Shown: positions 33,404 to 44,249 of the stretch, piece by piece
Numbering within the stretch: the first letter of the stretch is position 1
Layout of the letters: every line of letters begins with the position of its first letter
Assembly (NCBI GenBank): GCA_015680685.1
Contig: MNCI01011145.1
Coordinates: 301,284-365,283, forward strand
Source of the DNA: Gnetum montanum
Lineage: Eukaryota > Streptophyta > Gnetopsida > Gnetales > Gnetaceae
Length of the DNA: 64,000 bases
Reading direction: 5' to 3'
The notes under the pieces: model-generated
What the model saw: the letters and a program-made list of their open reading frames with translations, nothing else
The model's database searches: none
Told to the model about the DNA's origin: nothing
Program-made: the position numbers and the translations under genes

Positions 33404-34015
33404 GATTTTAGACTCCATAAGCCATAACTTTTGACTTTGAAAGCCTTTTTCGGTGAACAAAGAGTCAATTCATACAAATTTCAACCTTTTGAATACAATG
33501 GTGAAGTTAGATCTATCCTAGGAAATCCTAAAAATTAGTTTTCATCCCTTGCCTGATATAGTACCTCAAGACTCTTAAAAGTTTAATTTTAGCATAGCTT
33601 AAGCATACAATGTTGATTTTCAACATATGAATAGTCATTTCCAACATTTTTCACCCTTCTAAAATCAATAGTGAGGTTATATTTATCATCTAGATACTCA
33701 CTAATTCAATGGTATCATAAATTATGTTTTATGAATTTAATCTTTTTGGGACCTTAAGATCACTATGGCATGTCATTAGTTACACTCTTAGAGTCAGTGT
33801 TCTTAACGGAGATAGAAACGTCATTAAGAATTAGATATGTAGCTAAATATTAACAAAATTAGTTGGAGAATCAGTTGATGTATCAATATCAGTTGATTAT
33901 TAGTCAATGAATTAGATGATGTATCAGTTGGATAATCAGTTGATGAAACAGAATAGTCTTCAACGATAAAGAAAGATGTATATTAATTCATCTTGCAATC
34001 ATATGGAAAAACAAC
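33404..34015 (+). other. Element D interior between the 5S relic and the nuclease pseudogene
   Basis: No recognised feature. The phrases TCAGTTGATGTATCA and TCAGTTGATTATTAG repeat loosely around 33865-33950. Confidence 0.45.
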
Positions 34016-35235
34016 ATGGAGATTCAAAATATTATTCTAACAAAGGACATGATACCTATGAAAAGAAATCATCCAAAGGAGAATCCAAGAATGAGAATGA
34101 AAGATGCAACATACAACGTGCTTGGAGAATCCTTTGTGAGTGAGATGCAACATCCACTATGTCCACCATGGGTCATAGATTGGCATGAATATCAATACCC
34201 ATGCATTTTAGTAGAGTTAAAAGAATTGGATGCTCATGTTTTATGCCTACAAGAAATCTTGTGATCAAAATTTCTATACCAATTCCAACAAAATTTGGAA
34301 AAGATGAGATACAAAGGTATTTATAAGTAAAAATGTTCTTGTGAAAGTTCTTTTTTTGAGCCATACAGATTAGCCTACTGCAAAAATCATAACATGGATG
34401 GTTGCATAATATTTTAGAGAGAAGCCAAGTTTGAATTAGTAAAAATACTTGAATGGAGTTTAGAAAATATGATTTTTGAAATTCCAAAGCTTCAAGTGAT
34501 GGGAAAGAATGAATAGTCAAGTTTTCAAAAAAATCATATAGCCTTGGCATTAGTACTAAAAATCTAGTTATTAGGAAGATGTGTATGCATGTTTAACACA
34601 AATTTGATTATCAAACCAACATGTTTAGATGTCAGATTATGTTAAGGAGCATACTTGATTAAGAAAATAGAAGAAAGTTTGAAAAATAAGTTATTCCTAA
34701 GTCATATGGATCCAGTTTCATTTATTCTTTGTTGGGACTTCAATGTAAAAATTGGAAGTGGTGTATGTTAATTCTTAAAATATGGATGTGTAAAAGAATC
34801 CTTGGAAGATGAACCTGATTTGAAGAATATGTTTCCATCTCTTCAACATGCAATTCCATTGGCCTGTGTATATTTTTCTTACTTTGAATCTTCAATAGAT
34901 AAATTAGATTCCAAAATTTAGGAACAGATGATGTTGATGGATAGTGATCATTAAGAACTGCAATTTACCAATTACTCTACTATGACTAATGATGAAGAAT
35001 CAAAACATTCTTCATTGAGCCCTTGGATTATATTTGGTACAATGTATGATTCTTCTAGGTTAAAAGGTTAATAGAGTTAATTTTTAAAGGAGAAATTGAT
35101 ATGACCCAAGATCAAGCCCTTCCATCCCAAACAAGACAATTCGATCATATACCGCTTATGGCTGAATTACAATTACTTCCATCAAATCATAAGGTTGATC
35201 AAGATCAAGAAGTATCTCACCCTTACTTTTATTGA
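34016..35235 (+). pseudogene. CCR4-like deadenylase (endonuclease/exonuclease/phosphatase fold) pseudogene, intronless
   Basis: Motifs of this fold appear in the correct order: YNVLGESF, LCPPWVIDWHEY and LDAHVLCLQEI (catalytic Glu) at about 34110-34258; MRYKGIYK and MDGCIIF near 34305-34413; NHIALALVLK near 34530; CLDVRLC near 34630; WDFNVKIGSG near 34740 (Asp-x-Asn kept, first Gly changed); FTNYS near 34970; and RQFDHIPLMAE near 35140 (catalytic Asp-His). The sequence runs about 390 codons without intron-like gaps, though related plant genes have several introns, which points to a processed copy. Stops and a frameshift near 35050 disable it. CCR4 proteins shorten mRNA poly(A) tails. It lies inside element D in D's orientation. 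An Angel- or nocturnin-like relative is possible; CYPPW-like YP.CPPW spacing favours CCR4. Confidence 0.8.
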
Positions 35236-35629
35236 GAAATCTTATTATTTTCTTCATTATTAATTTATATTTAATTAGATAAGTGAAAAATCCAAGGTAA
35301 TGGAAGTTAGAAATAAAGAATTTATCCTACCTTCACTTGGGTAACTAGATCCAAGTTGCACCTTGTGTGACCTTGGTTAGGACTCATGATTGATGGTTGG
35401 TAGATCTTTAATTCACCTATTGTAATTATCTTAGAAAATAAGATAATTATTTAAAACATAATATTTAATTTTTCCATATATTTTTCTCACATATATTTTG
35501 TTTATAGAATAAACACGAAACAACTTTGAGTTTAAAGAAGAAATCAAATTATTGGAGCATGGAAGCATAATAGAAGTACTGGAGCTAGAGAAAGATAGGG
35601 AACATGGACTCGTTTGAGGATGAATGAAA
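35236..35629 (+). other. Element D, 3' untranslated segment
   Basis: AT-rich DNA between the captured pseudogene and the purine tract; nothing recognised. Confidence 0.45.
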
Positions 35630-35645
35630 TCTAAGAGGGATAAAT
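35630..35645 (+). promoter_or_regulatory. Polypurine tract of element D
   Basis: TCTAAGAGGGATAAAT touches the 3' LTR. It resembles the TTTAAGAGGGGGAGAA tract before gypsy LTRs of the TGTCACA type. Confidence 0.65.
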
Positions 35646-36218
35646 TATCACATCCCTATTCCCAAATGATGATGCTACATAACAAATATGGTTTCTCTTC
35701 ATAACAAGTGTTATTGTTATTGTTACAAGACTCGAAAGGGTAGTTGTAATTGAGATCCAAAAGGGTGCATTGTAATAACAAACATGTCTCTTAAGGTAAC
35801 CTTTGGGGGTTTGACCTAAGGCATTTACACTAAGGCTTAGAGGTTGTGCCAAGCATGTAGTGGTGTAGTTGATATTGGCAAGTCATAGGAGCCAAATGAA
35901 GTAGGATAAGAAGTGGGCTAGCCATCCCTTTTGGCTAGGTTGTAGGCCTAGCTATGGTGGTAGTGCTAAATTTCTTCTAAGGGATAGATGCCAAAGGAAG
36001 AAAACCCCAAGGAACACTCTCAAAGCATGATCTGGATATAGTATTTCATATGAATAAAGCATTTTTTTCTTTCTCTTTCTACACTCTCTATTATTTCCTT
36101 TGTGCATAATGTTGAATGTTATATATATTTGGCATTTGGTATATTTTATTCTTATGCATAATGTCTAATATAACATATATTTGATGTTTTCCATGACATC
36201 TAGGAATGAGATGTCACA
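35646..36218 (+). mobile_element. 3' LTR of element D
   Basis: It begins TATCACATCCCTATTCCC and ends AATGAGATGTCACA. It aligns over its length with the 5' LTR and is followed by TTATC, the second copy of the target duplication. Confidence 0.9.
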
Positions 36219-36223
36219 TTATC

Positions 36224-36534
36224 AATCTAAAAATATAGTTTTTAACATAAAATTTCCATTATTTAATAAGAATACTATCAACTTAAAGATTAAAACTTAT
36301 GTTGATAAGTGGACTAAAGCTAATGGCAAAGATTCTATATGTAAGAAAAATTTTAATGGATAATATGTGCACTATTATTTTCTATTGAATTTTATGTTAT
36401 TTTTTAACTAAAGTTGGTATTTCGTCCAAACTTATTTTCTATTAGTATCTTGAATCTTTTTTCTATTTAAACTCAAGCAAAAATGCTAAGAATGGTGCAA
36501 ATATTGTTAAGGATTATGAAAATTGAAATAACTA
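36224..36534. other. Unrecognised AT-rich DNA
   Basis: Flank of element D on its 3' side. A 60-codon open frame at 36181-36363 starts inside the LTR and has no recognisable motif. Confidence 0.45.
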
Positions 36535-36672
36535 AAACATAGGTACACCCCAAGATATATAGTCCACATAGAATTTTATAACTTATGATTATCCATCAAA
36601 ATCAAAACCATGACTTAGAGTTTCCAAATCAAGAGTTGCCACTAGGCTAATACCTCATTGTTACAAATGTTG
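36535..36672 (-). repeat. tRNA-derived SINE (type 3), copy 1
   Basis: The minus strand reads TATTAGCCTAGTGGCAACTC (A-box region), TTGATTTGGAAACTC and a 3' body with TATATCTTGGGGTGTACCTA. It is shared with the copy at 37262. Confidence 0.55.
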
Positions 36673-37129
36673 TTAAGACTAGGATCATACTCCCTCCAAA
36701 TAATTAAATTTTTTTCTTTTATTTTTCAAAACATCAATTGTAAGCTTGTACACTTGAGTAAACATTCCTAAAGTTAAAATTTTTTTTCTTTTCATATTTT
36801 TTGGTATTTTCTACATAGTGTTAATCATGTGATGTACTCTGAATATTTTGCTTATAATTAATATTATTTTTAGGATTGACACCCTTTTCTTCTTCCATTT
36901 TAAGATATCTAATTAATAGAGTAAAAGATCCACATAAGAAAATATTTATTTGCTTCGTAAACTTCTCTAAGACTTATGATTTGATCAATTTAAACAAGTT
37001 ATGAAGATGCCTAGATAATTTATAATGTTTCCATTAAACTACATTGGGACTTGAAACATTTTTTTAACAATATTTACTCCTAAGACATATAGTCAAATTA
37101 GAACTTTACAACTCAATATTATAAATAAA

Positions 37130-37258
37130 TAAATAGTAATACATTAACTTCATTGTAAGATTATTGATTTGGAAGCTTCAAGTTATAAGTTCAATTCTAG
37201 TAGGCAATGTTGAGTTATATAGTTGTGATTAGACTGTATGCCTTAAGGTATACCTATA
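37130..37258 (+). repeat. SINE (type 3), copy 2
   Basis: TTGATTTGGAAGCTTCAAG, B box AAGTTCAATTCTAG and a 3' body TTATATAGTTGTGATTAGAC..CCTTAAGGTATACCTA align with the other copies. Confidence 0.5.
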
Positions 37259-37261
37259 TTT

Positions 37262-37392
37262 CAATTATTTCATTTTCCAAGCACACAATATTGCATACCA
37301 CTTTAACCCAAGAACTGTAAGTTTCCAAATCAAACCTCTTAACACTAGGCTAGCATCTCATTTGTGTTTCTATAACACTATTATCAAACCTC
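37262..37392 (-). repeat. SINE (type 3), copy 3
   Basis: The minus strand reads GATGCTAGCCTAGTGTTAAG, matching the A-box consensus TRGCNNAGYGG closely, then AGGTTTGATTTGGAAACTTA and GGGTTAAAGTGG at the B-box position. It abuts copy 2 tail to tail. Confidence 0.6.
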
Positions 37393-37550
37393 GCTTGTGA
37401 TAGCTAGCTCAAGTACTTAGTTTATTATCTTGTTAAACAAAAGGTTGCTAGTTCAAATAACACTCAAGACATTGCTATATTTCATTATAATTCATTTAAT
37501 GTATAACATTGGCTATATCTTGGGGTATAATTATAGTCATTTTTTAAGGT
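37392..37550 (+). repeat. SINE (type 3), copy 4
   Basis: GATAGCTAGCTCAAGTACTT, TTATCTTGTTAAACAAAAGG, B box GCTAGTTCAAATAACAC, then ACATTGCTATATTTCATTAT and GGCTATATCTTGGGGTATA. Confidence 0.6.
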
Positions 37551-37794
37551 TCTAACATTCCTAACCAAGCATAGAAATTAAGAAGTACTTCAACAAATAT
37601 ATTTAATAAGAACAAAATATGATTGCATTTTCCATTATAAGAGGATGGCAAGTTACTTTAGGATTTTTTTCAAAAAATTGCATTTTATTAAAAATAACTA
37701 TTCTTATTTTGAATTTATCTTATTGAAAAACTACCCTATGATAGACATTAATTACATCAAATTCTAGTCCTTTTTCTAGCTATTATTAATCATG

Positions 37795-37950
37795 TAGCCA
37801 ATGATAGGTGGTTCAAGTCGTTAACTCATTGTCTTACTAGGTAACAAGTTGGTAATTCAAGTTGTACTTTAGACATCATTATATTTCTCTAATTCTTCTA
37901 ATATATGATATTGGTTATATGTCTTAAGATCTACCTATAGTCAAACTATA
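37795..37950 (+). repeat. SINE (type 3), copy 5
   Basis: GATAGGTGGTTCAAGTCGTT, TTGTCTTACTAGGTAACAAG, TTGGTAATTCAAGTTGTAC, then ACATCATTATATTTCTCTAA and GGTTATATGTCTTAAGATC. It is collinear with copy 4. Confidence 0.6.
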
Positions 37951-37977
37951 TCAAGTTTCCCATTGTTATTAACCATG

Positions 37978-38045
37978 TTAGTTATATGTCTTTAGGCATC
38001 ATTATATTCTTCTATAATTCTTCTAAAGTATCTAAAATTGGAATT
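37978..38045 (+). repeat. SINE (type 3), 3' fragment, copy 6
   Basis: GGCATCATTATATTCTTCTA followed by TAATTCTTCTAAAG repeats the 3' body of copy 5. The tRNA-like head is absent. Confidence 0.4.
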
Positions 38046-38559
38046 GATATTTTTATTACACCTATACAAACCCAAATGACCTATAAAAAATTAACTTATA
38101 TAAAATACATAAGTATTAAGTTCAATAGGTGTGTCCAATATTTATGTAACTTGAAGACATCTTCTATATAATTTCTTAGAACTAATACCCCCACGACTAA
38201 ATGAAAAATTGTCCTTGAGTTCCTTACAAAACATTCGGAAGGTATGGGATTATTGAATGAATGAAAACTAATGGTGACATGGAATGACAGACTCAAAGTC
38301 CTGGGTGAATGGAATGACAAACATATTACAGCATTAGTATTTATAACCATTGTGGTGAACAATGTACATAGATGATATCTAGACCCTCATTCGATAGCTT
38401 GAAGAGAGAGAGAGGAAAGAAAATGAGGTGCGTTGCTGCTGATGTCAAAATTGTGCACACCATTGTTCATCCATGGCCACATGATTAAGCATGTTCCTTG
38501 CATAAAACTAGCTCTAGTTCATCTTGAGTTTTCCCTTCTATCCCAGTCCATTGTTCATG

Positions 38560-39912
38560 TAATCGCCATCTACACACACAACACAATCACAAATTAGCAA
38601 GGATAGATAAGATATGATGTAGTTGATACCTTGCCTCAATATGAGGCACATTGGCTAGGTTGTGGGTATGGTAGACTCTAGTTTAGAGGTTTGTAATTGA
38701 TAACTACCCAAGGTGTAGGGGTGAGATAAGTAATGGAATGGAAAAATTTGTGATAGGCCCCCACGACTAAGAGCGAACCTTTGGTAGCAATAGGATGAAA
38801 AACAAAAGAACAAGAAAGATTAGATAAATAACAACAGTGAAACCAATAAAACAAAAATAAAAATGGATGTCATGGATGGGATGAAATGAGAAATAGTTGA
38901 TTACAAGAAATGTTTAAGGGAAAAGAACTTAACAATTGCACCAAAAAAGAATGCTAATGGGTCCTTCACAGAGTAGGCTCATGTCCTTTATGCCTTGAAA
39001 AACCCACAAAACAAAGAGCCCATAGGCTCTAGGAATGACATATGGAAACAATAGTTAAGAATTTACCAAAGAATAACAATGCGTCGACCAAGATTTAGAC
39101 TAATCATAAAACTAGCAATTAGGTGGAATATGGAAAGAAATACGGAAAGAGAGGAGAGAATGGAATGGAATCCCAAAATCAAGGTTGTGTAAAGTCGCTT
39201 GTGTAGTATGTGGTTAAGGTGATTTAATAAAATTCAGCCCAAATCCAGATTAAAACTAACCACATCCAGTGACCGCACATCAACACACTTGACCAATCCA
39301 TCCTCTTGAAGCAGTAAGAATGCTACTACAAAGAAACCACCATTCCAACAAGAGAAGAATAAAGAAGCAGGAAGTGAGGAAGGGCCTTAGTTAGAGGTAA
39401 CCTTTAGGCATGGTTAACATGTCTTTCCAATGCTGTAACTAGTGCTTGTAGCCATGTTCCTTTATTATGTCTAAGGGACGTGCTTTGGATTCCCACCAAT
39501 TTTTTTTGTGTGAGAATGACACCATGCATAGACTTGTTTGATTCAATCAACTTCTTGATATTAGTTGATAGTAGAATGGTGAGAAACCTATGAAAAACAT
39601 CCAGGTACCCAAGAGAATAGCCAACACAAATACGTCGAATCCCCTTGAGGTCACATCCTTTTCAATCCATTGGAATCTTTCCTTGGTTTGAAGAATATCA
39701 AGCCACCAATTCATTAATACATTTTCTTAGAGAAAGGGATAGTACTAGTCCAAAACCAAGGGAAACCATAGAGTTGAATCAATGAATGGATGGCGTGGAC
39801 TCATTGCCTATTTTATTAAAAGAAACCATATCTTAGCATTAGCATTGAAAGCCAAAGGTAAAAATCAAACATTATCAAGCAATATGATTATAGTACAATC
39901 CACCATCATGAG
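38560..39912 (-). pseudogene. ORF3-position frame of element F
   Basis: The same residues as in E appear in shifting frames: AKIWFLLIK, SPRHPFI, EDGLVKCVDVRSLDVVSFNL, TSRGFDVFVLAILLGTW. Conservation between E and F in this region downstream of integrase supports an extra protein of unknown function. Decay is stronger here than in E. Confidence 0.4.
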
Positions 39913-40049
39913 CACTTATTGTGTGATGAGTGAGAATAAATAAAAAAAATAGTAAAAATGTTAACAATTGTGTAAAACAAAAACAAGTAAATATGAAAAA
40001 TGTATAAAAGAAAAAGGAAAAAAGAAACTAAGGGCTTACAATAACTAGC

Positions 40050-41330
40050 ATTGGTGGCCATGAGTGAGAAGGAGGAGATCTGAAATAATGAGTAGGGTTG
40101 TCCATGAATAGAGGTAGTGTTAATACTAGCCGTTTTGGGCTCATGGAAAGGTTTGGTTTGCTGGATGTTGACCAATAACTTCTTATCCAGGCTTTTATGT
40201 TTATAGATCATCATGGCCCCTAAAGGAAAAGTTTCATGAATGATATTAGGTCCTTTCCATAGTGTTTAAAATTTAGTTCGTTGTGGCACATGTGTGGGAT
40301 TCCAATAGAGAACCCTATCTCCTCATTGGTATGTGAATTTTCTAATCTTTAGGTCATGATGTTGTTTGTTGAAGGCCTTGTGCAGTTCGTTGAATGACAA
40401 GGTGGCTAATCAATTTTCATCTAGCAAGTTAAGCTTCATTAACCATTCTTTTTGTGCTAGACTGAGGTCAAGGTTGAGGTCACATGCCGTAGATAGTGTA
40501 GAAAGCTAAGCTTGGATAGGAAGTGTTGGAAGTTTACCATACACTAACTCATAAGGAGAATAGCCTATAGGGAGTTTCCAGGTGGAGCTATAAGCCCAAA
40601 GAGCATCATTCAGTTTGGTGCTCTAGTCTTACCTATATTTGCTAATGGTCCATGTTAATATTTTTGTGATCTCCCTATTGGTAATGTTGACTTGACCATT
40701 CACTTGAGGATGATATGGTGTAGTCAGTTTATGCTAAACTCCTAAGCGTTGCATTAACTTGCAAAAAGTCGCACCTGTAAAATGTGTACCATTATCACAA
40801 ATAAGTGCATGAGGCATGCCAAACCTATTTACGATTTGTTGTTGAACAAATCGTGTAGTGGTAGATGATGTACAGTTAGTAATAGTGGTTGCCTCTTCCC
40901 ACTTTGTAAAATAGTCAACAACAATGACAATGTATACTTTTCCATTGGACATCAATGTAATAGGCCCCATAAATTTGATACCCCATATGTTGAAGTGTTC
41001 TAAGGGTTGAATCCATTGTTGTGGGCCCTCCATTCTAGCAGTCATTTCCCCATTACATTGGTAGTGCTCACAAGATTGGACAAAATGATGGACATTTCGA
41101 AATAATGTAGGCCAATAATATTCTACAAGTAAGATTTTAATGGTTGTTCATCTCCCAGCATAATAGCCCCCACAAGGACCCTCATGAGCATCTTGGAGAA
41201 CTTGCAATTGATTTGCCTCGGGAACACACCATCAGACTAAGCCATTGGAACATACCTTGTAAAGGTGTTCTTTGATTTCCATAAAATTTTTGACTCAGTG
41301 GAGAAATTTTTGTTTCTTCCTAATGCCTAG
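40050..41330 (-). pseudogene. Integrase of element F, decayed
   Basis: The core at 41045-40734 is open for 103 codons: FNIWGIKFMGPI, VDYFTKWEEA (first Asp), RFGMPHALICDNGTHFTG (second Asp kept). The catalytic Glu segment reads NGQVNITNREI, with Asn in place of Glu. The C-terminal part has GDRVLYWNPTH and LWKGPNIIHETFPLGAMMI. The loss is complementary to E, which keeps the Glu but lost the second Asp. Confidence 0.85.
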
Positions 41331-41479
41331 CTCTTATGGTGTTTCTTGTGTAAGGAGATAAGTAAGAATGTTACTATATCCATTTATATTTATGGGTGAT
41401 TGATTGTTTATTACAAGTATAAAGAGAAATTTATTAGGGAAGTGATCAAAAATTGGATATTCATCCTCTTTTTTGTCCC

Positions 41480-41990
41480 ATCACAATCAAGATAAATGAT
41501 CAACAACAACATTCTCGATGCCTTTATGATCTACTATTGTGATAGCGAACTCTTGCAAGATCATAAGCCATCGTATGATGTGAGGGCTCACCGTTGGTTT
41601 ATTCATAAGGAACTAAGTTGCACTATGATTTGTGTGTACAAATACCTTATAGCCTAATACATGGTGCCTAAATTTCTCTAGTGCAAACACCACAGCCATT
41701 AATTCTTTTTCTATTGTGGTTTAGTTGAGCTATGCACCCACAATACTTTGACTTGCACAATGAATGTAATAGGGACCGTTTTGGTCATCTAACTATGTAA
41801 GCACAACTCCTAAAGCAAAGTTAGATGTGTCAGTCATTATATGGAATGGTATGAACTAGTCAGGAGCTTGTAGAATGGGTGTTTCTATGAGCTTTTTCTT
41901 CAAGGTTTGGAAAGCTAGCTCACATTCCTTGGTCCATTCCAAGGGTACATCCTTCTTCGTTAATTCAACCAATGGTTTTGCAATATTTAA
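41480..41990 (-). pseudogene. RNase H domain of element F, decayed
   Basis: VELTKKDVPLEWTKECELAF, ILQAPDWFIPFHIMTD, SNFALGVVLTQLDDQNGPYY are visible and parallel E. Frames are broken downstream. Confidence 0.75.
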
Positions 41991-42019
41991 AAAGTTCAAA
42001 ATGAAGCATCTATAATACC

Positions 42020-42896
42020 AGTATGTTCAAGGAATGATCAGACATCTTTTATTGTTTTAGGTTAATAAGTGATTCCTTGGATGATCTTAATTTTTTCAGG
42101 ATCTACCTCCATCCCTGTTTGTGAAATTTTATGCCCTAATACAATGCCCTCTTGGACCATTAAGTGGCTTTTCTGCCAATTGAGCCTTATGTTTCTTTCA
42201 ACACATTGTTTTATTACTTACTCTAATCAGTCCAATGCTTATTCAAAGTTCACTTTGTTGGTGGAGAAATCATCCATAAAAACCTCCATACCATTCCTTA
42301 TTTGTTGCTAAAATATACATTGAACCAGATGTTGAAATGTTGTTGGGGCATTGCACAAGCCAAAAAACATCTATCTATATGCAAATGTCCCTCAAGGACT
42401 TGTGAATGTGGTCTTGGCTTGGTCTTTTGGTGCTATTTGAATTTGATTGTACACTATAACCATCCAGAAAACTATAATAGCAATGCCTTGCAATGGTATC
42501 TAAAACTTGGTCAACAAATGGCAATGGGAAATGGTATTTAAATGTTGCCATGTTTAATAGTCTAAAGTCTATACACACCTTCCATTTACCTCCCTTTTTA
42601 GGTATAATGACTAATGAGCTAACCCATTCACTATTAGCAATGGGGTAGATGAACCTAACCTTTAGAATTTGTTCAATTTCTTCTTTAACTACTTGCTTAA
42701 GCTTTGGGTTCAATCGTCTTTGTGGTTGTTGTAGAGGCTTCATAGAGGGGTTAGTGTAAATTCTATGTTGGCATATCCTAGGATCTATTCTGGTTAATTT
42801 GGGATATGACCAAGCAAAGGCTTTTGACCATTTGTTTATCATCTTCAACAATATTTCTTTTTGTTGAGGAGCGAGCTTAGAATTAATAATTACCAA
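42020..42896 (-). pseudogene. Reverse transcriptase of element F, decayed but with the longest open RT segment
   Basis: A 173-codon open stretch (42896-42375) includes the approach region QQKEILLKMINKWSKAFAWS, then PIANSEWVSSLVIIPKKGGK, WKVCIDFRLLNMATFKYHF and LPFVDQVLDTIARHCYYSFL. After a frameshift come FQHLVQCIF and MEVFMDDFST (about 42262-42290), an intact DD box, then NIRLNWQKSHLMVQEGIVLG. It matches Athila/Tat RT and is better kept than in E. Confidence 0.9.
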
Positions 42897-43249
42897 TTTC
42901 CATTGTTGAGAAATGTATACTCCATGTTGGTGGGAAATGGTTTTAATTTGAGGGGCTCTTGCTTAAAATTGTCAGGGACTTCCAACTTCCCCCAGTTGAT
43001 ATTTTCGATGTCAATGTTGGGAAGTTAACGATGGACTTGCTCTCATGCATCTATGCTATCGATGTAGGTACAAGTCAAGCTCTCAATTGGTTCCATGCAT
43101 AGAGTTGAATTGCTTTCTTGGTTAGCTGTTAGCCATTGGGTGCCTTCCTATCTTGTGGTTGCTGCATACAAGCATCTTTGTATGCCAATTACTTGTGCAC
43201 ACTGATTGTATGTAGGAAATGTTAAGCATCGTAAAAACTAGGACTTCTA

Positions 43250-43969
43250 CATGCAGTTGCACCCTATGTCACTATATGTGATGCATGAAACTTTCTTCTT
43301 CTCAATCTTCTCAAACGTGTTTCCTTTTGATATCTCTAGGGAAAGATCATGTATTCCTAGGCATGCATCAATCGTACTCAACCATGCTCTTCCCATTATG
43401 ATTGGGAAGTTCCCCTTACAGTTGTTGACTTGGATCATTAGGAAATTGACTAGATACAACCAACCACAAATAATGGTGACAATGTCCACCACTAGTCTTA
43501 ATGGAACTATGATTACTGGTCAGCCAACTCTAAATGAATGTGACTTTTCTTTTAATGAAGGCAAGTTCCAGGCTTTATACATTTCCTGGGAGATTAAATT
43601 AATACTAGAACTTGAATCCAAAAGAGATTTGCAAGGCTCATTTTCAGTGATCTGTAAATAAATAAGAGGACTTCTAGGATCAGAGAATCTCCTAGGAAGA
43701 TGACTAGCTTTAATCCAATCGGTGATGACATGGGTTAACATGATAGTATGTGTTGGGTGTAGTCTTTGATTTGAAGGAAGCTTCAAAGATTCAAATGATA
43801 TCGAGGTGTTTGGATAATTAGCCACTTGTGGTTGTAAGGACTTGGTTGGACTATTGGTTTTAAAGAAGGATCTCTTCTTTGATCGATTGTCCAAACCAAT
43901 AGTAGGTTGAGGGTTGACAGCCCTTGTAGCGTTACATTGCTGTAGCTGGTCAGGAAGCTCACCTTGCAT
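43250..43969 (-). pseudogene. Gag-pol linker and protease region of element F, decayed
   Basis: The frame 43969-43520 runs from MQGELPDQLQQCNATRAVNP through THVITDWIKASHLPRRFSDP to CKSLLDSSSSINLISQEMY, the protease active site with D-S-S where D-S-G is expected. IIMGRAWLSTIDACLGIHDL follows in another frame (43400-43300). The Gly-to-Ser change alone would abolish protease activity. Confidence 0.8.
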
Positions 43970-44249
43970 AGTTGGAGCAAGTGATAATGGAGTTGAGGGT
44001 GGAAGAGATGTAAATAGATGAGAAGGATAGTATGTATGTGAAGCATCATCCCTAGAAGAAGAAGTTCTATAATACTCGGGGGTTTGGTAGTGAGGCTGAA
44101 GGGCGACATGACTAGTAGAGTCACATGTAGAGATTGGTTATTGAATGTAATACTCGTATGGGTCAAGTTGACGATAATGGTACTGTTGACGTGGTAGTGG
44201 CATTCCCCATGATTGTGGGTGTTTCCACTATTGATATTATTCATTTGAT

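Larger units (their letters stand above)
20775..36218 (+). mobile_element. Element D: cargo-bearing LTR retrotransposon, interrupted by E
   Basis: Two directly repeated LTRs (20775-21342 and 35646-36218) are flanked by an exact 5-bp duplication, TTATC (20770-20774 and 36219-36223). The 5' LTR is followed by a Met-type primer site and the 3' LTR is preceded by a purine tract. Without nested element E the element is about 5.5 kb with 4.4 kb inside. No gag or pol motif is visible. The interior carries a GC-rich repeat block, a 5S rRNA-derived piece and a CCR4-like pseudogene, so D is non-autonomous with captured host sequence. Confidence 0.85.
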
